Part shown: positions 59,701-64,000 of the stretch, in pieces | How positions within the stretch are numbered: position 1 is the first letter of the stretch | Layout: each line of letters starts with the position of its first letter | Origin: Salmo trutta | Lineage: Eukaryota > Chordata > Actinopteri > Salmoniformes > Salmonidae | Reading direction: 5' to 3' | DNA length: 64,000 bases | Assembly: GCF_901001165.1 (NCBI RefSeq) | Contig: NW_021822619.1 | Span: forward strand, 277,055-341,054 | Position numbers and translations under genes: made by a program | The notes under the pieces: model-generated | The model's database searches: none | What the model saw: only the letters and a program-made list of their open reading frames with translations | What the model was told of the DNA's origin: nothing

Positions 59701-61677
59701 CACTCTAACCACTAGACTACCTGCCGTCCCTACACTCTAACCACTAGACTACCTGCCGCCTCTACACTCTAACCACTAGACTACCTACCGCCTCTACACT
59801 CTAACCACTAGGCTACCTGCCGTCCCTACACTCTAACCACTAGACTACCTGCCGTCCCTACACTCTAACCACTAGGCTACCCTGCCACCCCTCCACTCTA
59901 ACCACTAGTCTACCTGCCGCCCCCATACTCTAACCACTAGTCTACCTGCCGTCCCTACACTCTAACCACTAGGCTACCTGCCGTCCCTACACTCTAACCA
60001 CTAGACTACCTGCCGCCCCTACACTCTAACCACTAGTCTACCTGCCGCCCCTACACTCTAACCACTAGGCTACCTGCCGTCCCTACACTCTAACCACTAG
60101 GCTACCTGCCGCCCCTACACTCTAACCACTAGGCTACCTGCCGTCCCTACACTCTAACCACTAGGCTACCTGCCCCTACACTCTAACCACTAGGCTACCT
60201 ACCGCCTCTACACTCTAACCACTAGACTACCTGCCGTCCCTACACTCTAACCACTAGACTACCTGCCTGCCCCTACACTCTAACCACTAGGCTACCTGCC
60301 TGCCCCTACACTCTAACCACTAGGCTACCTGCCTGCCCCTACACTCTAACCACTAGTCTACCTGCCTGCCCCTACACTCTAACCACTAGACTACCTACCG
60401 CCTCTACACTCTAACCACTAGACTACCTACCGCCTCTACACTCTAACCACTAGACTACCTGCCGTCCCTACACTCTAACCACTAGGCTACCTGCCGTCCC
60501 TACACTCTAACCACTAGGTTACCTGCCGTCCCTACACTCTAACCACTAGGTTACCTGCCGTCCCTACACTCTAACCACTAGACTACCTGCCGCCCCTACA
60601 CTCTAACCACTAGGCTACCTGCCGCCCCTACACTCTAACCACTAGGCTACCTGCCGCCCCTACACTCTAACCACTAGACTACCTGCCGCCCCTACACTCT
60701 AACCACTAGACTACCTACCGCCTCTACACTCTAACCACTAGACTACCTGCCGTCCCTACACTCTAACCACTAGGCTACCTGCCGTCCCACCACTCTAACC
60801 ACTAGGCTACCTGCCGTCCCTACACTCTAACCACTAGACTACCTACCGCCTCTACACTCTAACCACTAGTCTACCTGCCGTCCCTACACTCTAACCACTA
60901 GGCTACCTGCCGTCCCTACACTCTAACCACTAGACTACCTACCGCCTCTACACTCTAACCACTAGGCTACCCTGCCGCCCAGAACCTGATCCTCTCCTTT
61001 CCTGTGGTGTTTTTCTACATGAACAGAAGCCCTGTCCTGAATAACACAAAAAAGGTTAATAGAATTGAATTCAGGAATTAATTCATGTTGAAAACAAAAA
61101 AAACACATTCCATTTCACAGGATATGAATGAGACAATAGTTAGCTAACCATGAGGATTTATGCTCCAGTCTCTTTCGGAGGCGTGGGTTCAGATCCCACC
61201 ACTGACACCAGATGTCAAGCGGGACCATATCCCTCCAATCCAATCCATGCAGAAATGGCCCTTAGATCAGTGTGTGGAGACTCTAAATACAACTTGACTT
61301 GTGGTTATGTCCCAATAATCTCTCCTTTCTGCCATGACTTCATGCATGTGAAAGGTAATGACTGGTACATGGAAACACCAATCCAATGTTCTCACACGGG
61401 AATGAGTGCTTACTTCAGAAGGAAGGAGAGATTACTGGAATACTGATACCTTATCTTCCAGTTCCACCATCTCACAGTGTTCTGTACTACTCCCTACCCC
61501 CAGGTGGCGCCAGTGGTTAAGGAGCGCATGATGAAGAAGGGCTCTATGATGGTAGGCTACCAGCCCCATGGAGACAAGGCTAACTTCTTCAGACAGATCA
61601 TCATTAGCCCTCAAGTCAGCAGAGAAGACATGGACTTCCTGCTGGACCAAATACACAGCCTGGGGATGGACTTATGA
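33891..61677 (+). CDS. gadl1: gadl1, acidic amino acid decarboxylase (complete gene model, 14 coding exons)
   Basis: GADL1 is a cytosolic PLP-dependent group II decarboxylase that converts aspartate to beta-alanine and cysteine sulfinate to hypotaurine, feeding carnosine/anserine and taurine synthesis. Exons join as 33891-33921, 38343-38527, 40344-40470, 43851-43941, 44187-44296, 44459-44574, 47123-47202, 48978-49032, 50641-50757, 51394-51458, 53332-53413, 54177-54376, 57767-57908 and 61504-61677. They total 1575 nt, 524 residues, close to the human protein (about 521). All introns are GT-AG and phases agree. Visible residues: His222 (CHYS, stacks on PLP), Asp304 (HVDA, pairs with the pyridine nitrogen) and Lys336 in SVAWNPHK (Schiff-base lysine). 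The N-terminal VLVDGVTLNGPTLD matches GADL1 and is absent from CSAD, its nearest paralogue, so I prefer gadl1. No frameshift or internal stop is seen. The divergent stt3b neighbour supports the assignment. Exon 1 is the least certain part. Confidence 0.93.
33922..34914. other. Start of gadl1 intron 1 (or 5' flank) with MITE remnants
   Basis: CpG-rich around 34140-34262 (alternative exon candidate). 34605-34665 and 34818-34905 are diverged copies of the TAGTGCACTACTTT palindromic MITE family. TGCGTCACAGCTGAA is duplicated near 34770-34795. Confidence 0.5.
34217..34262 (+). CDS. gadl1: gadl1 alternative first coding exon (candidate)
   Basis: ATG at 34217 opens 15 codons (MGSGESRPGKVSLCG) plus one base before GTATTG. 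The phase is again 1, so it could splice to exon 2 in frame and would give a 529-residue protein. The sequence from about 34140 to 34262 is unusually CpG-rich for this window, as first exons often are. The donor is weaker than that of exon 1. This could be an alternative promoter exon, the only real first exon, or chance. Confidence 0.35.
34915..37252. repeat. 37/40-bp tandem array (about 61 copies), gadl1 intron 1
   Basis: Unit contains TTAGAGGGCCATCTACAGTA and GCAGTGTTACAGCTG; the longer form has ACTAG inserted. Rare variants CTGCATTAG and GGCCAGCTAC recur exactly 784 bp apart, revealing a higher-order duplication. Confidence 0.97.
37281..37440 (+). mobile_element. LINE-tail-like insertion between copies of the 35-bp array
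   Basis: GTTAAATAAAGGTTAAATAA tail. The array sequence CAGAGACCCCTAGTCAG occurs on both sides (about 37264 and 37444), as for a target duplication or array split. Confidence 0.5.
37441..38157. repeat. 35-bp tandem array (about 20 copies), gadl1 intron 1
   Basis: Unit contains CCTAGTAAGACCCCAGCAAG and AGAGACCACTAGA; a 3-bp longer form has CCAGAGA. Confidence 0.96.
38206..38345 (+). repeat. gadl1: Triplicated splice-acceptor segment of gadl1 exon 2
   Basis: TGTCTGTTATCTCCTACCC followed by CCAGATACCTCTAGTA occurs three times (acceptor AG at 38247-38248, 38292-38293, 38341-38342), with a weaker fourth copy at 38170-38215. Only the third is followed by coding sequence. Confidence 0.92.
38343..38527 (+). 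CDS. gadl1: gadl1 coding exon 2
   Basis: Acceptor CCCCCAG|AT and donor AAG|GTAAAC. It encodes about residues 11-72: a charged linker, then the GADL1 hallmark VLVDGVTLNGPTLD and the helix AESFLREAMPIVMEEAVWKA. The splice acceptor sits in a locally triplicated segment (see the separate repeat entry). Confidence 0.95.
38670..38985 (+). mobile_element. LINE 3' UTR fragment in gadl1 intron 2, with poly-C/poly-T junction
   Basis: GTCGGTGTTTATTATCGATG, CACATTGGCTCGGTAACGTA and AAACTGCATTGTTGGTTAA belong to a LINE 3' region I recognise from salmonids. A C run (38707-38722) meets a T run. Confidence 0.7.
38986..40343. other. gadl1 intron 2, remaining part
   Basis: Mostly unique or old dispersed repeat. 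Contains a CTCF-like motif (39260-39273) and a duplicate of the exon 2 donor region (39510-39532). Small ORFs lack motifs. Confidence 0.5.
39260..39273 (+). promoter_or_regulatory. CTCF-like core motif
   Basis: CCACTAGATGGCAG fits the CTCF core (CCAsyAGrkGGCas). It is followed by CAGTG. Motif match only. Confidence 0.45.
40344..40470 (+). CDS. gadl1: gadl1 coding exon 3
   Basis: Acceptor TATAACAG|GTG and donor ACCG|GTAAGA. It encodes VCEWRSPEQLKDLLDLEL through RYSVKTG, the conserved N-terminal helical segment of the family. Phase 0 in, phase 1 out. Confidence 0.96.
40675..42287. repeat. 27-bp telomere-like tandem array (about 60 copies), gadl1 intron 3
   Basis: Unit ATTAGGGTAGGGTTAAAGTT then AGCTAAC. 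Many copies contain TTAGGG and TAGGGTTA; others read TTAGGTTAGGGTTA. 27 bp is 9 codons, which opens a 528-codon Asn/Leu/Met-rich minus-strand ORF that is not a gene. Confidence 0.97.
42288..42477. other. Spacer between two arrays in gadl1 intron 3
   Basis: Contains GGGAATAGAACCCACAATCC and CTACCAACTG, resembling a degenerate tRNA-like/SINE segment in reverse orientation. Confidence 0.4.
42478..43161. repeat. 17-bp tandem array (about 40 copies), gadl1 intron 3
   Basis: Unit CTTAACCCTCCCAGCCT. Shorter CTCCCAGC forms occur near 42775, 42850 and 43010. Confidence 0.96.
43162..43850. other. gadl1 intron 3, distal unique part
   Basis: No second gene. Begins with a 65-bp segment also present at about 40550-40615, before the arrays. 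Contains GTTCTGATTTGGGTTGCAAA-type unique sequence up to the exon 4 acceptor. Confidence 0.5.
43851..43941 (+). CDS. gadl1: gadl1 coding exon 4
   Basis: Acceptor ATATGCAG|GA and donor GTCT|GTGAGT. It encodes HPLFFNQLYAGMDPYSLVG and RFITEAINPS, the conserved H-P-x-F-F-N-Q-L substrate-side motif of group II decarboxylases. Confidence 0.96.
44187..44296 (+). CDS. gadl1: gadl1 coding exon 5
   Basis: Acceptor TTGGCAG|GTAC and donor CCCAG|GTATGG. It encodes YTYEVAPVFLLTEEAVLKKM and IEIIGW, ending at FSPG of the FxPGGS motif. The introns on either side are short (245 and 162 bp), rare in this gene. Confidence 0.96.
44297..44458 (+). repeat. gadl1 intron 5 with CTT/CAT pyrimidine-rich tract
   Basis: CTTCATCTTCTTCATCATCT repeats occupy most of this short intron and serve as an extended polypyrimidine tract. 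Confidence 0.8.
44459..44574 (+). CDS. gadl1: gadl1 coding exon 6
   Basis: Acceptor TTCTGCAG|GTGG and donor GGAG|GTAAAC. It encodes GSVSNMYAVNVARYHHCPD through LVMFTSQE. The GGS at its start contributes to PLP phosphate binding. A CA microsatellite starts 4 bp into the following intron. Confidence 0.96.
44578..44728. repeat. Two CA microsatellites in gadl1 intron 6
   Basis: 44578-44602 (about 12 CA) and 44634-44728 (about 46 CA), separated by a unique 30 bp. Confidence 0.97.
44760..45833. repeat. 63-bp tandem array (17 copies), gadl1 intron 6
   Basis: Unit contains CAGCCCTATGCTCAGGGTAA and GGGGGTGTGAGTGTACATGG. 63 bp is exactly 21 codons, so ORFs of 346 (plus) and 195 (minus) codons stay open. 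The last copy has a 1-base loss (CAGCCTATG). Confidence 0.97.
45834..46168. other. Unique part of gadl1 intron 6
   Basis: Contains a short GT run near 46111-46128. No gene. Confidence 0.45.
46169..47067. repeat. 41-bp tandem array (22 copies), gadl1 intron 6
   Basis: Unit contains ATAGCACCTTATTGTGGATC and ACTGGTCATTAAT. TCTAGAC and TCCAGAC variants alternate in a pattern suggesting multi-unit duplications. It ends about 55 bp before the exon 7 acceptor. Confidence 0.97.
47123..47202 (+). CDS. gadl1: gadl1 coding exon 7
   Basis: Acceptor TCTTTTCAG|TGT and donor AGAG|GTATGC. It encodes CHYSVSKAAAFLGIGTNN and VYVIPSDK. His222 is the conserved histidine that stacks on the PLP ring. It is squeezed between the 41-bp array (ends 47067) and the 10-bp array that begins about 5 bp after the donor. 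Confidence 0.96.
47207..48850. repeat. 10-bp tandem array with 20-bp variants (about 164 decamers), gadl1 intron 7
   Basis: Decamer GCTGGTTACT, interspersed with GCTACAGTTACACGGTTACT. It starts about 5 bp after the exon 7 donor and fills over 90% of the intron. Leu/Tyr/Trp-rich ORFs up to 425 codons are artefacts. Confidence 0.97.
48978..49032 (+). CDS. gadl1: gadl1 coding exon 8
   Basis: Acceptor TTTCTCAG|AGG and donor TGAG|GTGAGA. At 55 bp it is the second-smallest exon of the model. It encodes GKMIPAEFEKQVQRAKDE, a conserved connecting helix. Confidence 0.95.
49108..50412. repeat. 36-bp tandem array (36 copies), gadl1 intron 8
   Basis: Unit contains GAACTGCTGTTGAATATACC and CATGGTGATGGTTAGG. 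36 bp is 12 codons; ORFs stay open on both strands (up to 550 codons minus) and are not genes. Confidence 0.97.
50415..50626. repeat. 54-57-bp tandem repeat (about 4 copies), gadl1 intron 8
   Basis: Unit contains TATTAATGACCAGGGTGATG and TTGTTGTCCTCTGATGGTAT. It ends in a TTG run just before the exon 9 acceptor. Confidence 0.93.
50641..50757 (+). CDS. gadl1: gadl1 coding exon 9
   Basis: Acceptor GTTGACAG|GGA and donor AGAT|GTAAGT. It encodes GALPFMVNATAGTTVLGAFD and continues to NLWMHVD. Asp304, the last codon, is the residue that pairs with the PLP pyridine nitrogen. The acceptor follows a short TTG run. Confidence 0.96.
50876..51385. repeat. 11-bp pyrimidine-rich array (about 46 copies) at the 3' end of gadl1 intron 9
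   Basis: Unit TCTGTCTGTTC with TCTGTCTCTTC and TCTATTC forms. It ends about 8 bp before the exon 10 acceptor, so it acts as an enormous polypyrimidine tract. Confidence 0.96.
51394..51458 (+). CDS. gadl1: gadl1 coding exon 10
   Basis: Acceptor TTCCTGTAG|GCA and donor TCACAG|GTAAGA. It encodes ACWGGGALMSKKHRYLLQGI and His, completing the HVDACWGG motif. Both sides are minisatellite: a pyrimidine array ends about 8 bp before the acceptor and the 30-bp array starts at the first intron base. Confidence 0.96.
51459..53270. repeat. 30-bp array (about 60 copies) starting at the first base of gadl1 intron 10
   Basis: Unit GTAAGACAACAGGTATATCT then GGAGGTGGAA. The first unit begins with the true donor GT of exon 10. 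About 26 units read GTAAGAC; most others read GTTAGAC, including the last 11 in a row. Long ORFs on both strands are artefacts. Confidence 0.98.
53332..53413 (+). CDS. gadl1: gadl1 coding exon 11 (catalytic lysine)
   Basis: Acceptor CCTCTTAG|AGCC and donor AACG|GTATGA. It encodes ANSVAWNPHKMLMAGLQCCA and FMVRDKT. Lys336 in NPHK is the PLP-binding lysine, corresponding to Lys333 of human GADL1. Confidence 0.97.
53414..54176 (+). other. gadl1 intron 11: CTT/CCT tracts and two LINE tails
   Basis: 53523-53606 is an inverted LINE 3' tail of the family at 30219-30800. 53690-53845 is another LINE 3' end (GTGTGGACCCCAGGAAGAGT, then CCCAATAAAATACCAAATAC). 53846-54120 is a CCT-rich tract leading to the exon 12 acceptor. 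Ser-, Pro- and Glu-rich ORFs are artefacts. Confidence 0.8.
54177..54376 (+). CDS. gadl1: gadl1 coding exon 12
   Basis: Acceptor GTTCTAG|AAT and donor GCCAG|GTCAGT. It encodes NLLQRCHSAQASYLFQQDKF, then YDVSYDTGDKSIQCSR and the helix KFWLMWKAIGTKGLEERVDR. YLFQQDKFYDV forms part of the substrate pocket in this family. A CCT-rich tract precedes it. Confidence 0.97.
54560..55146 (-). mobile_element. tRNA-derived SINE with an internal 29-bp array, gadl1 intron 12
   Basis: On the minus strand: A-box-like TAGCCTAGTGG (55129-55139 inverted), B-box-like GATCGAATCC, body AAGGTAAAAATCTGTCGTTC. The body segment CAGTGGGTTAACTGCCTTGT then TCAGGGGAA is repeated about 16 times (54587-55052). Confidence 0.88.
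55147..56082. other. Unique part of gadl1 intron 12
   Basis: Contains a G run (55391-55404) and TCTGTCTGGTCC triplets near 55190-55225. Small ORFs at 55564 and 55797 have no recognised motif. Confidence 0.4.
56083..56488. repeat. 76-78-bp tandem array (about 5 copies), gadl1 intron 12
   Basis: Unit contains GACACGAGGCCAGACAACGG and CTGAGAGCCCGTGGGACTAA. GACAACGG and GACAGCGG versions alternate. Confidence 0.95.
56489..56928. other. Unique part of gadl1 intron 12
   Basis: No recognisable feature. Confidence 0.4.
56929..57508. repeat. 39-bp tandem array (about 14 copies), gadl1 intron 12
   Basis: Unit AGGACAGGGACCTCTAGTGG then TGGTATAGAGGATAGCAGG. Interrupted by a CTACTGCTGTGTCTGGCTGG insert at 57097 and 57198. 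39 bp is 13 codons, opening ORFs on both strands. Confidence 0.96.
57680..57711. repeat. 32-bp perfect AT-rich palindrome near exon 13
   Basis: TACGGTATATAATTAT followed by its exact reverse complement. It sits 55 bp before the exon 13 acceptor. Confidence 0.95.
57767..57908 (+). CDS. gadl1: gadl1 coding exon 13
   Basis: Acceptor TTTGGTAG|ATA and donor ATGCA|GTAAGT. It encodes YLAEEIKKRDGFRLVMEPEY, then TNVCFWYIPPSLRD and PEFWRKVHA, the start of the C-terminal domain. Confidence 0.97.
57944..58140 (-). mobile_element. tRNA-derived SINE, gadl1 intron 13
   Basis: Minus orientation. Tail (inverted) ACCTTTATTTAACTAGGCAA, body CCTTGTTCAGGGGCAGAACG, B-box region GATTCGATC inverted at 58078-58086, first A-box-like motif inverted at 58122-58132. 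Same family as 54560-55146. Confidence 0.9.
58114..60980 (-). repeat. 32-bp array (about 89 copies) amplified from the SINE tRNA-like head, gadl1 intron 13
   Basis: Plus-strand unit CTCTAACCACTAGGCTACCT then GCCGTCCCTACA. The minus strand reads TAGCCTAGTGG in each unit, a Pol III A-box-like motif. Variants GGCTAC, GACTAC and GTCTAC occur throughout. Confidence 0.96.
60981..61503. other. Distal gadl1 intron 13
   Basis: Contains a tRNA-Leu-like 3' fragment (61151-61210). The 98-codon ORF from 61150 starts in it and is probably not a gene. Confidence 0.5.
61151..61210 (+). pseudogene. Partial tRNA-Leu-like 3' fragment ending in CCA
   Basis: TCTTTCGGAGGCGTGGGTTC then AGATCCCACCACTGACACCA resembles the variable arm, T arm and acceptor 3' strand of eukaryotic tRNA-Leu. 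The B box is altered (GGTTCAGATCC). The 5' half is absent. The encoded CCA suggests origin from a mature tRNA, or chance. Confidence 0.55.
61504..61677 (+). CDS. gadl1: gadl1 coding exon 14 (C-terminus and stop)
   Basis: Acceptor TACCCCCAG|GTG; stop TGA at 61675-61677. It encodes VAPVVKERMMKKGSMMVGYQ, NFFRQIIISPQVSREDMDFL and the end SLGMDL. FFR and the C-terminal helix are conserved across GADL1 and CSAD. Confidence 0.97.
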   Translation: MAPVVKERMMKKGSMMVGYQPHGDKANFFRQIIISPQVSREDMDFLLDQIHSLGMDL

Positions 61678-61694
61678 TCCCACGGAGATACGTC

Positions 61695-61769
61695 CAAAAT
61701 GGCACCCTATTCCCTCAATGAGCCCTGGTCAAAAGTAGTGCACTATACAGGGAATAGGGTACCATTTTA
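61695..61769. mobile_element. Short palindromic MITE-like element in the gadl1 3' UTR
   Basis: Arms AAAATGGCACCCTATTCC and GGAATAGGGTACCATTTT are near-perfect inverted complements around GTGCACTA-type sequence. Diverged pieces of the same family occur near 12390, 19440-19550, 26255, 34605-34665 and 34818-34905. I recognise the family from salmonid DNA. Confidence 0.75.
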
Positions 61770-61984
61770 AACAAAACCCAATGGGTCATGTTCAGTAGGT
61801 ACGAAAACAGGAGATCGTGTTTTGAAACTGAGTGAAACAGAACAGGTGGTACCCCAAACGTCCTGTAAGAAGTTTGTTAACTTGTTGTCTTATTTGGTGC
61901 CCCGGGGGTTGTGCAGAAGCCTCAGCAAGTCATCCTTCCATTGGCCGTCTCCATAAAGGGCTCCAACGAGTTCCTGTTTCTATG

Positions 61985-62203
61985 GATTCCATTTGTAGAT
62001 CTGAGGACCGGCAGTGTGTCAGTCCATTTGTAGATCTGAGGACCGGCAGTGTGTCAGTCCATTTGTAACTCTGAGGACCGGCAGTGTGTCAGTCCATTTG
62101 TAACTCTGAGGACCGGCAGTGTGTCAGTCCATTTGTAACTCTGAGGACCGGCAGTGTGTCAGTCCATTTGTAACTCTGAGGACCGGCAGTGTGTCAGTCC
62201 ATG
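61985..62203. repeat. 35-bp tandem array in the gadl1 3' UTR (about 6 copies)
   Basis: Unit contains CTGAGGACCGGCAGTGTGTC. The first two copies read GTAGATCTG, later ones GTAACTCTG. Confidence 0.92.
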
Positions 62204-62272
62204 AGACAGTAGACTCAGTAGCTCGTTGACGGTTTGAGGATTCAACCTCTTTATTGGAACCAATTTCAGATA

Positions 62273-62278
62273 AATAAA
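62273..62278 (+). terminator. gadl1: Putative proximal polyadenylation signal AATAAA of gadl1
   Basis: AATAAA inside TAAATAAAAAAAAC. A proximal site would remove about 1 kb of 3' UTR. Hexamer only; no other support. Confidence 0.35.
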
Positions 62279-62875
62279 AAAAACTCAAAGTCATTATCCT
62301 TTATGTTGATGTGGTTTTTTAGGGTAATATATAATACTGTTATAATATAACTGCTGTTAGAAAACAAGGCGTGCAACTTTTAGTAAAAGCTGAAATTTTT
62401 GAAGAGATTTTAGGAGATACGATTTTAAGCGATACCGATTGATTGTAAGAGATTTATATAAATCTTAAAATATGTATTTTATTTGATGAGATTAATATAT
62501 AATATTTAGAGAATACTGATGTGTAATATCATGAAAGAGCTTTAAATGTATTTTAGTTCTTTTATTTTCATTTTGGATTTTCTCTTTTGAAGAATTTTCT
62601 TGCACACGGCATTAACTTTTATGATTTTAAAATAATAATTAAAAAAACGTAGCACACCTAGTGTTTGGATACTGTGAGTCCACCTCCATAAATCAGACAG
62701 ATCTTAAAATGGCCACCGTTGTTATGTTTTATAAACGGTTTTCTTTAGCAACGCTTTACTTAAAGCCAACAGATGAAATGCTTTCTTACTTGTTTTAAAC
62801 TGACTCAAAATGCCTGTTATTTAGTCATTACTATGAGACGACAATAACACAATTTAAGTGGTCAAAACAGTCTTA

Positions 62876-62998
62876 ATGCATTACAGCTGATTTATAATGC
62901 ATTATACCAGCTTTATAATGCATTATACCAGCTTTATAATAAATTATACCAGCTTTATAATGCATTATTCCAGCTTTATAATGCATTATACCAGTTGG
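62876..62998. repeat. 21-bp AT-rich tandem array (about 5 copies)
   Basis: Unit TTTATAATGCATTATACCAG plus C. Each copy contains the palindrome TATAATGCATTATA, so each unit can fold back. Confidence 0.9.
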
Positions 62999-63283
62999 CT
63001 TAAAAGGAAGGTGTTTTTTTTTGTAGCTTGCCGTCAAAGAGAACGGTGTTTACTTTATACATGTATGAAGTTCTGTGTACAATACTAAGATACGTGGATT
63101 CTGTACTATACATCATATCATATTCTTGCAAGACATTCTGTTTTCTCCTGTTGTTTTGTTTTGTTCCAATAGCATTTTGTTCAGATATGTTGTCTGAAAA
63201 AAGCCTGTATGTGTTTTTTTTTGTAGATGGGATCAGCACCAATGAGGTTTCACTGAGAATTATTTATTTTCTTTATCTGTGAA

Positions 63284-63289
63284 AATAAA
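63284..63289 (+). terminator. gadl1: Putative distal polyadenylation signal AATAAA of gadl1
   Basis: Canonical hexamer with a T/G-rich stretch (GGTTGTCGTTG) about 20 bp later, just before the terminal 61-bp array begins. Confidence 0.5.
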
Positions 63290-63330
63290 ACCATTTGTTT
63301 ACTGAATCAGGTTGTCGTTGAGTATCTTTT

Positions 63331-64000
63331 GACTTCCTCTTTATAGCCTGGTATAGATCTCTGTGTGTTTTAGCCCACTCCTCTGATTACAGACTTCCTC
63401 TTCATAGCCTGGTATAGATCTCTGTGTGTTTTAGTCCACTCCTCTGAATACAGACTTCCTCTTCATAGCCTGGTATAGATCTCTGTGTGTTTTAGTCCAC
63501 TCCTCTGAATACAGACTTCCTCTTCATAGCCTGGTATAGATCTCTGTGTGTTTTAGTCCACTCCTCTGAATACAGACTCCCTCTTCATAGCCTGGTATAG
63601 ATCTCTGTGTGTTTTAGTCCACTCCTCTGAATACAGACTTCCTCTTCATAGCCTGGTATAGATCTCTGTGTGTTTTAGTCCACTCCTCTGAATACAGACT
63701 TCCTCTTCATAGCCTGGTATAGATCTCTGTGTGTTTTAGTCCACTCCTCTGAATACTGACTTCCTCTTCATAGCCTGGTATAGATCTCTGTGTGTTTTAG
63801 TCCACTCCTCTGAATACAGACTCCCTCTTCATAGCCTGGTATAGATCTCTGTGTGTTTTAGTCCACTCCTCTGAATACAGACTTCCTCTTCATAGCCTGG
63901 TATAGATCTCTGTGTGTTTTAGTCCACTCCTCTGAATACAGACTTCCTCTTCATAGCCTGGTATAGATCTCTGTGTGTTTTAGTCCACTCCTCTGAATAC
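63331..64000. repeat. 61-bp tandem array running off the right edge (about 11 copies)
   Basis: Unit contains TTCATAGCCTGGTATAGATC and TTTTAGTCCACTCCTCTGAA. Copies are nearly identical; the first is the most diverged. The array continues past 64000. Confidence 0.97.

Larger units (their letters stand above)
61678..63310 (+). other. gadl1: gadl1 3' UTR (putative)
   Basis: AT-rich sequence after the stop. Two AATAAA hexamers are plausible polyadenylation signals: 62273-62278 (in TAAATAAAAA) and 63284-63289, the latter followed by a GT-rich stretch. It contains a palindromic MITE-like element and two small tandem arrays, listed separately. Extent is inferred. Confidence 0.6.

Noticed and set aside
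61150..61446. 98-codon plus-strand ORF before the last gadl1 exon
   Set aside because: Begins within the tRNA-like fragment, has no motif and no splice support.
38343..61677. Assignment of the decarboxylase as csad, gad1 or gad2
   Set aside because: The VLVDGV-x-LNGPT N-terminus and length fit GADL1; CSAD starts shorter, and GAD65/67 have long different N-termini. The stt3b neighbour also supports gadl1.

Overview
This is vertebrate nuclear DNA, most likely from a salmonid fish (Salmo, Oncorhynchus, Salvelinus or a relative). I infer the group from dispersed repeats I recognise from salmonid genomes: tRNA-derived SINEs, an L2/RSg-1-type LINE 3' end, LINE tails ending in TTTGAT or TTTGA repeats, and the 'gcaccctattccct' palindromic MITE. 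No prokaryotic gene, operon or CRISPR array is present. Species and chromosome cannot be read from the sequence.

Two real genes are visible, arranged head to head. On the minus strand at 15247-15515 is coding exon 1 of stt3b, a catalytic subunit of the oligosaccharyltransferase. Its remaining exons would lie beyond the left edge, so positions 1-15246 are most likely its first intron. On the plus strand, 33891-61677 holds what looks like a complete gadl1 gene, a PLP-dependent acidic amino acid decarboxylase. I could place 14 coding exons with GT/AG boundaries and consistent phases. They join to 1575 nt, which is 524 codons plus a stop. GADL1 and STT3B are also divergent neighbours on human chromosome 3p, which supports both calls.

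Everything else is repeat. By my own sum, tandem arrays cover about 35 kb of the 64 kb (about 55%). Left part (1-15 kb): 53-, 50/54-, 28-, 50-, 11-, 15/20- and 16-bp arrays plus LINE pieces. Intergenic part (15.5-33.9 kb): 36-, 27-, 40-, 29- and 34-bp arrays, a 4-kb array with a poly-C run in every unit, then a patchwork of hAT-like and TTAA-type MITEs, LINE fragments, a SINE and a solo LTR. gadl1 introns: 38-, 35-, 27-, 17-, 63-, 41-, 10/20-, 36-, 11-, 30-, 29-, 77-, 39- and 32-bp arrays. The 3' UTR and downstream flank have 35-, 21- and 61-bp arrays. Nearly all long ORFs in the window are repeat translations, open because the unit length is a multiple of three or happens to lack stops.

The most interesting structure is how the arrays relate to gadl1 itself. 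Several begin or end exactly at splice sites: a 30-bp array starts at the first base of intron 10 and copies 5' splice-site-like sequence about 60 times; a 500-bp pyrimidine array forms the 3' end of intron 9; and the exon 2 acceptor is present in three tandem copies. Two arrays, in introns 12 and 13, grew from different internal segments of the same tRNA-derived SINE family, and one of them carries about 89 RNA polymerase III A-box-like motifs. The region just upstream of the gadl1 start codon, with a TATA-like motif, is duplicated as a 306-bp inverted repeat.
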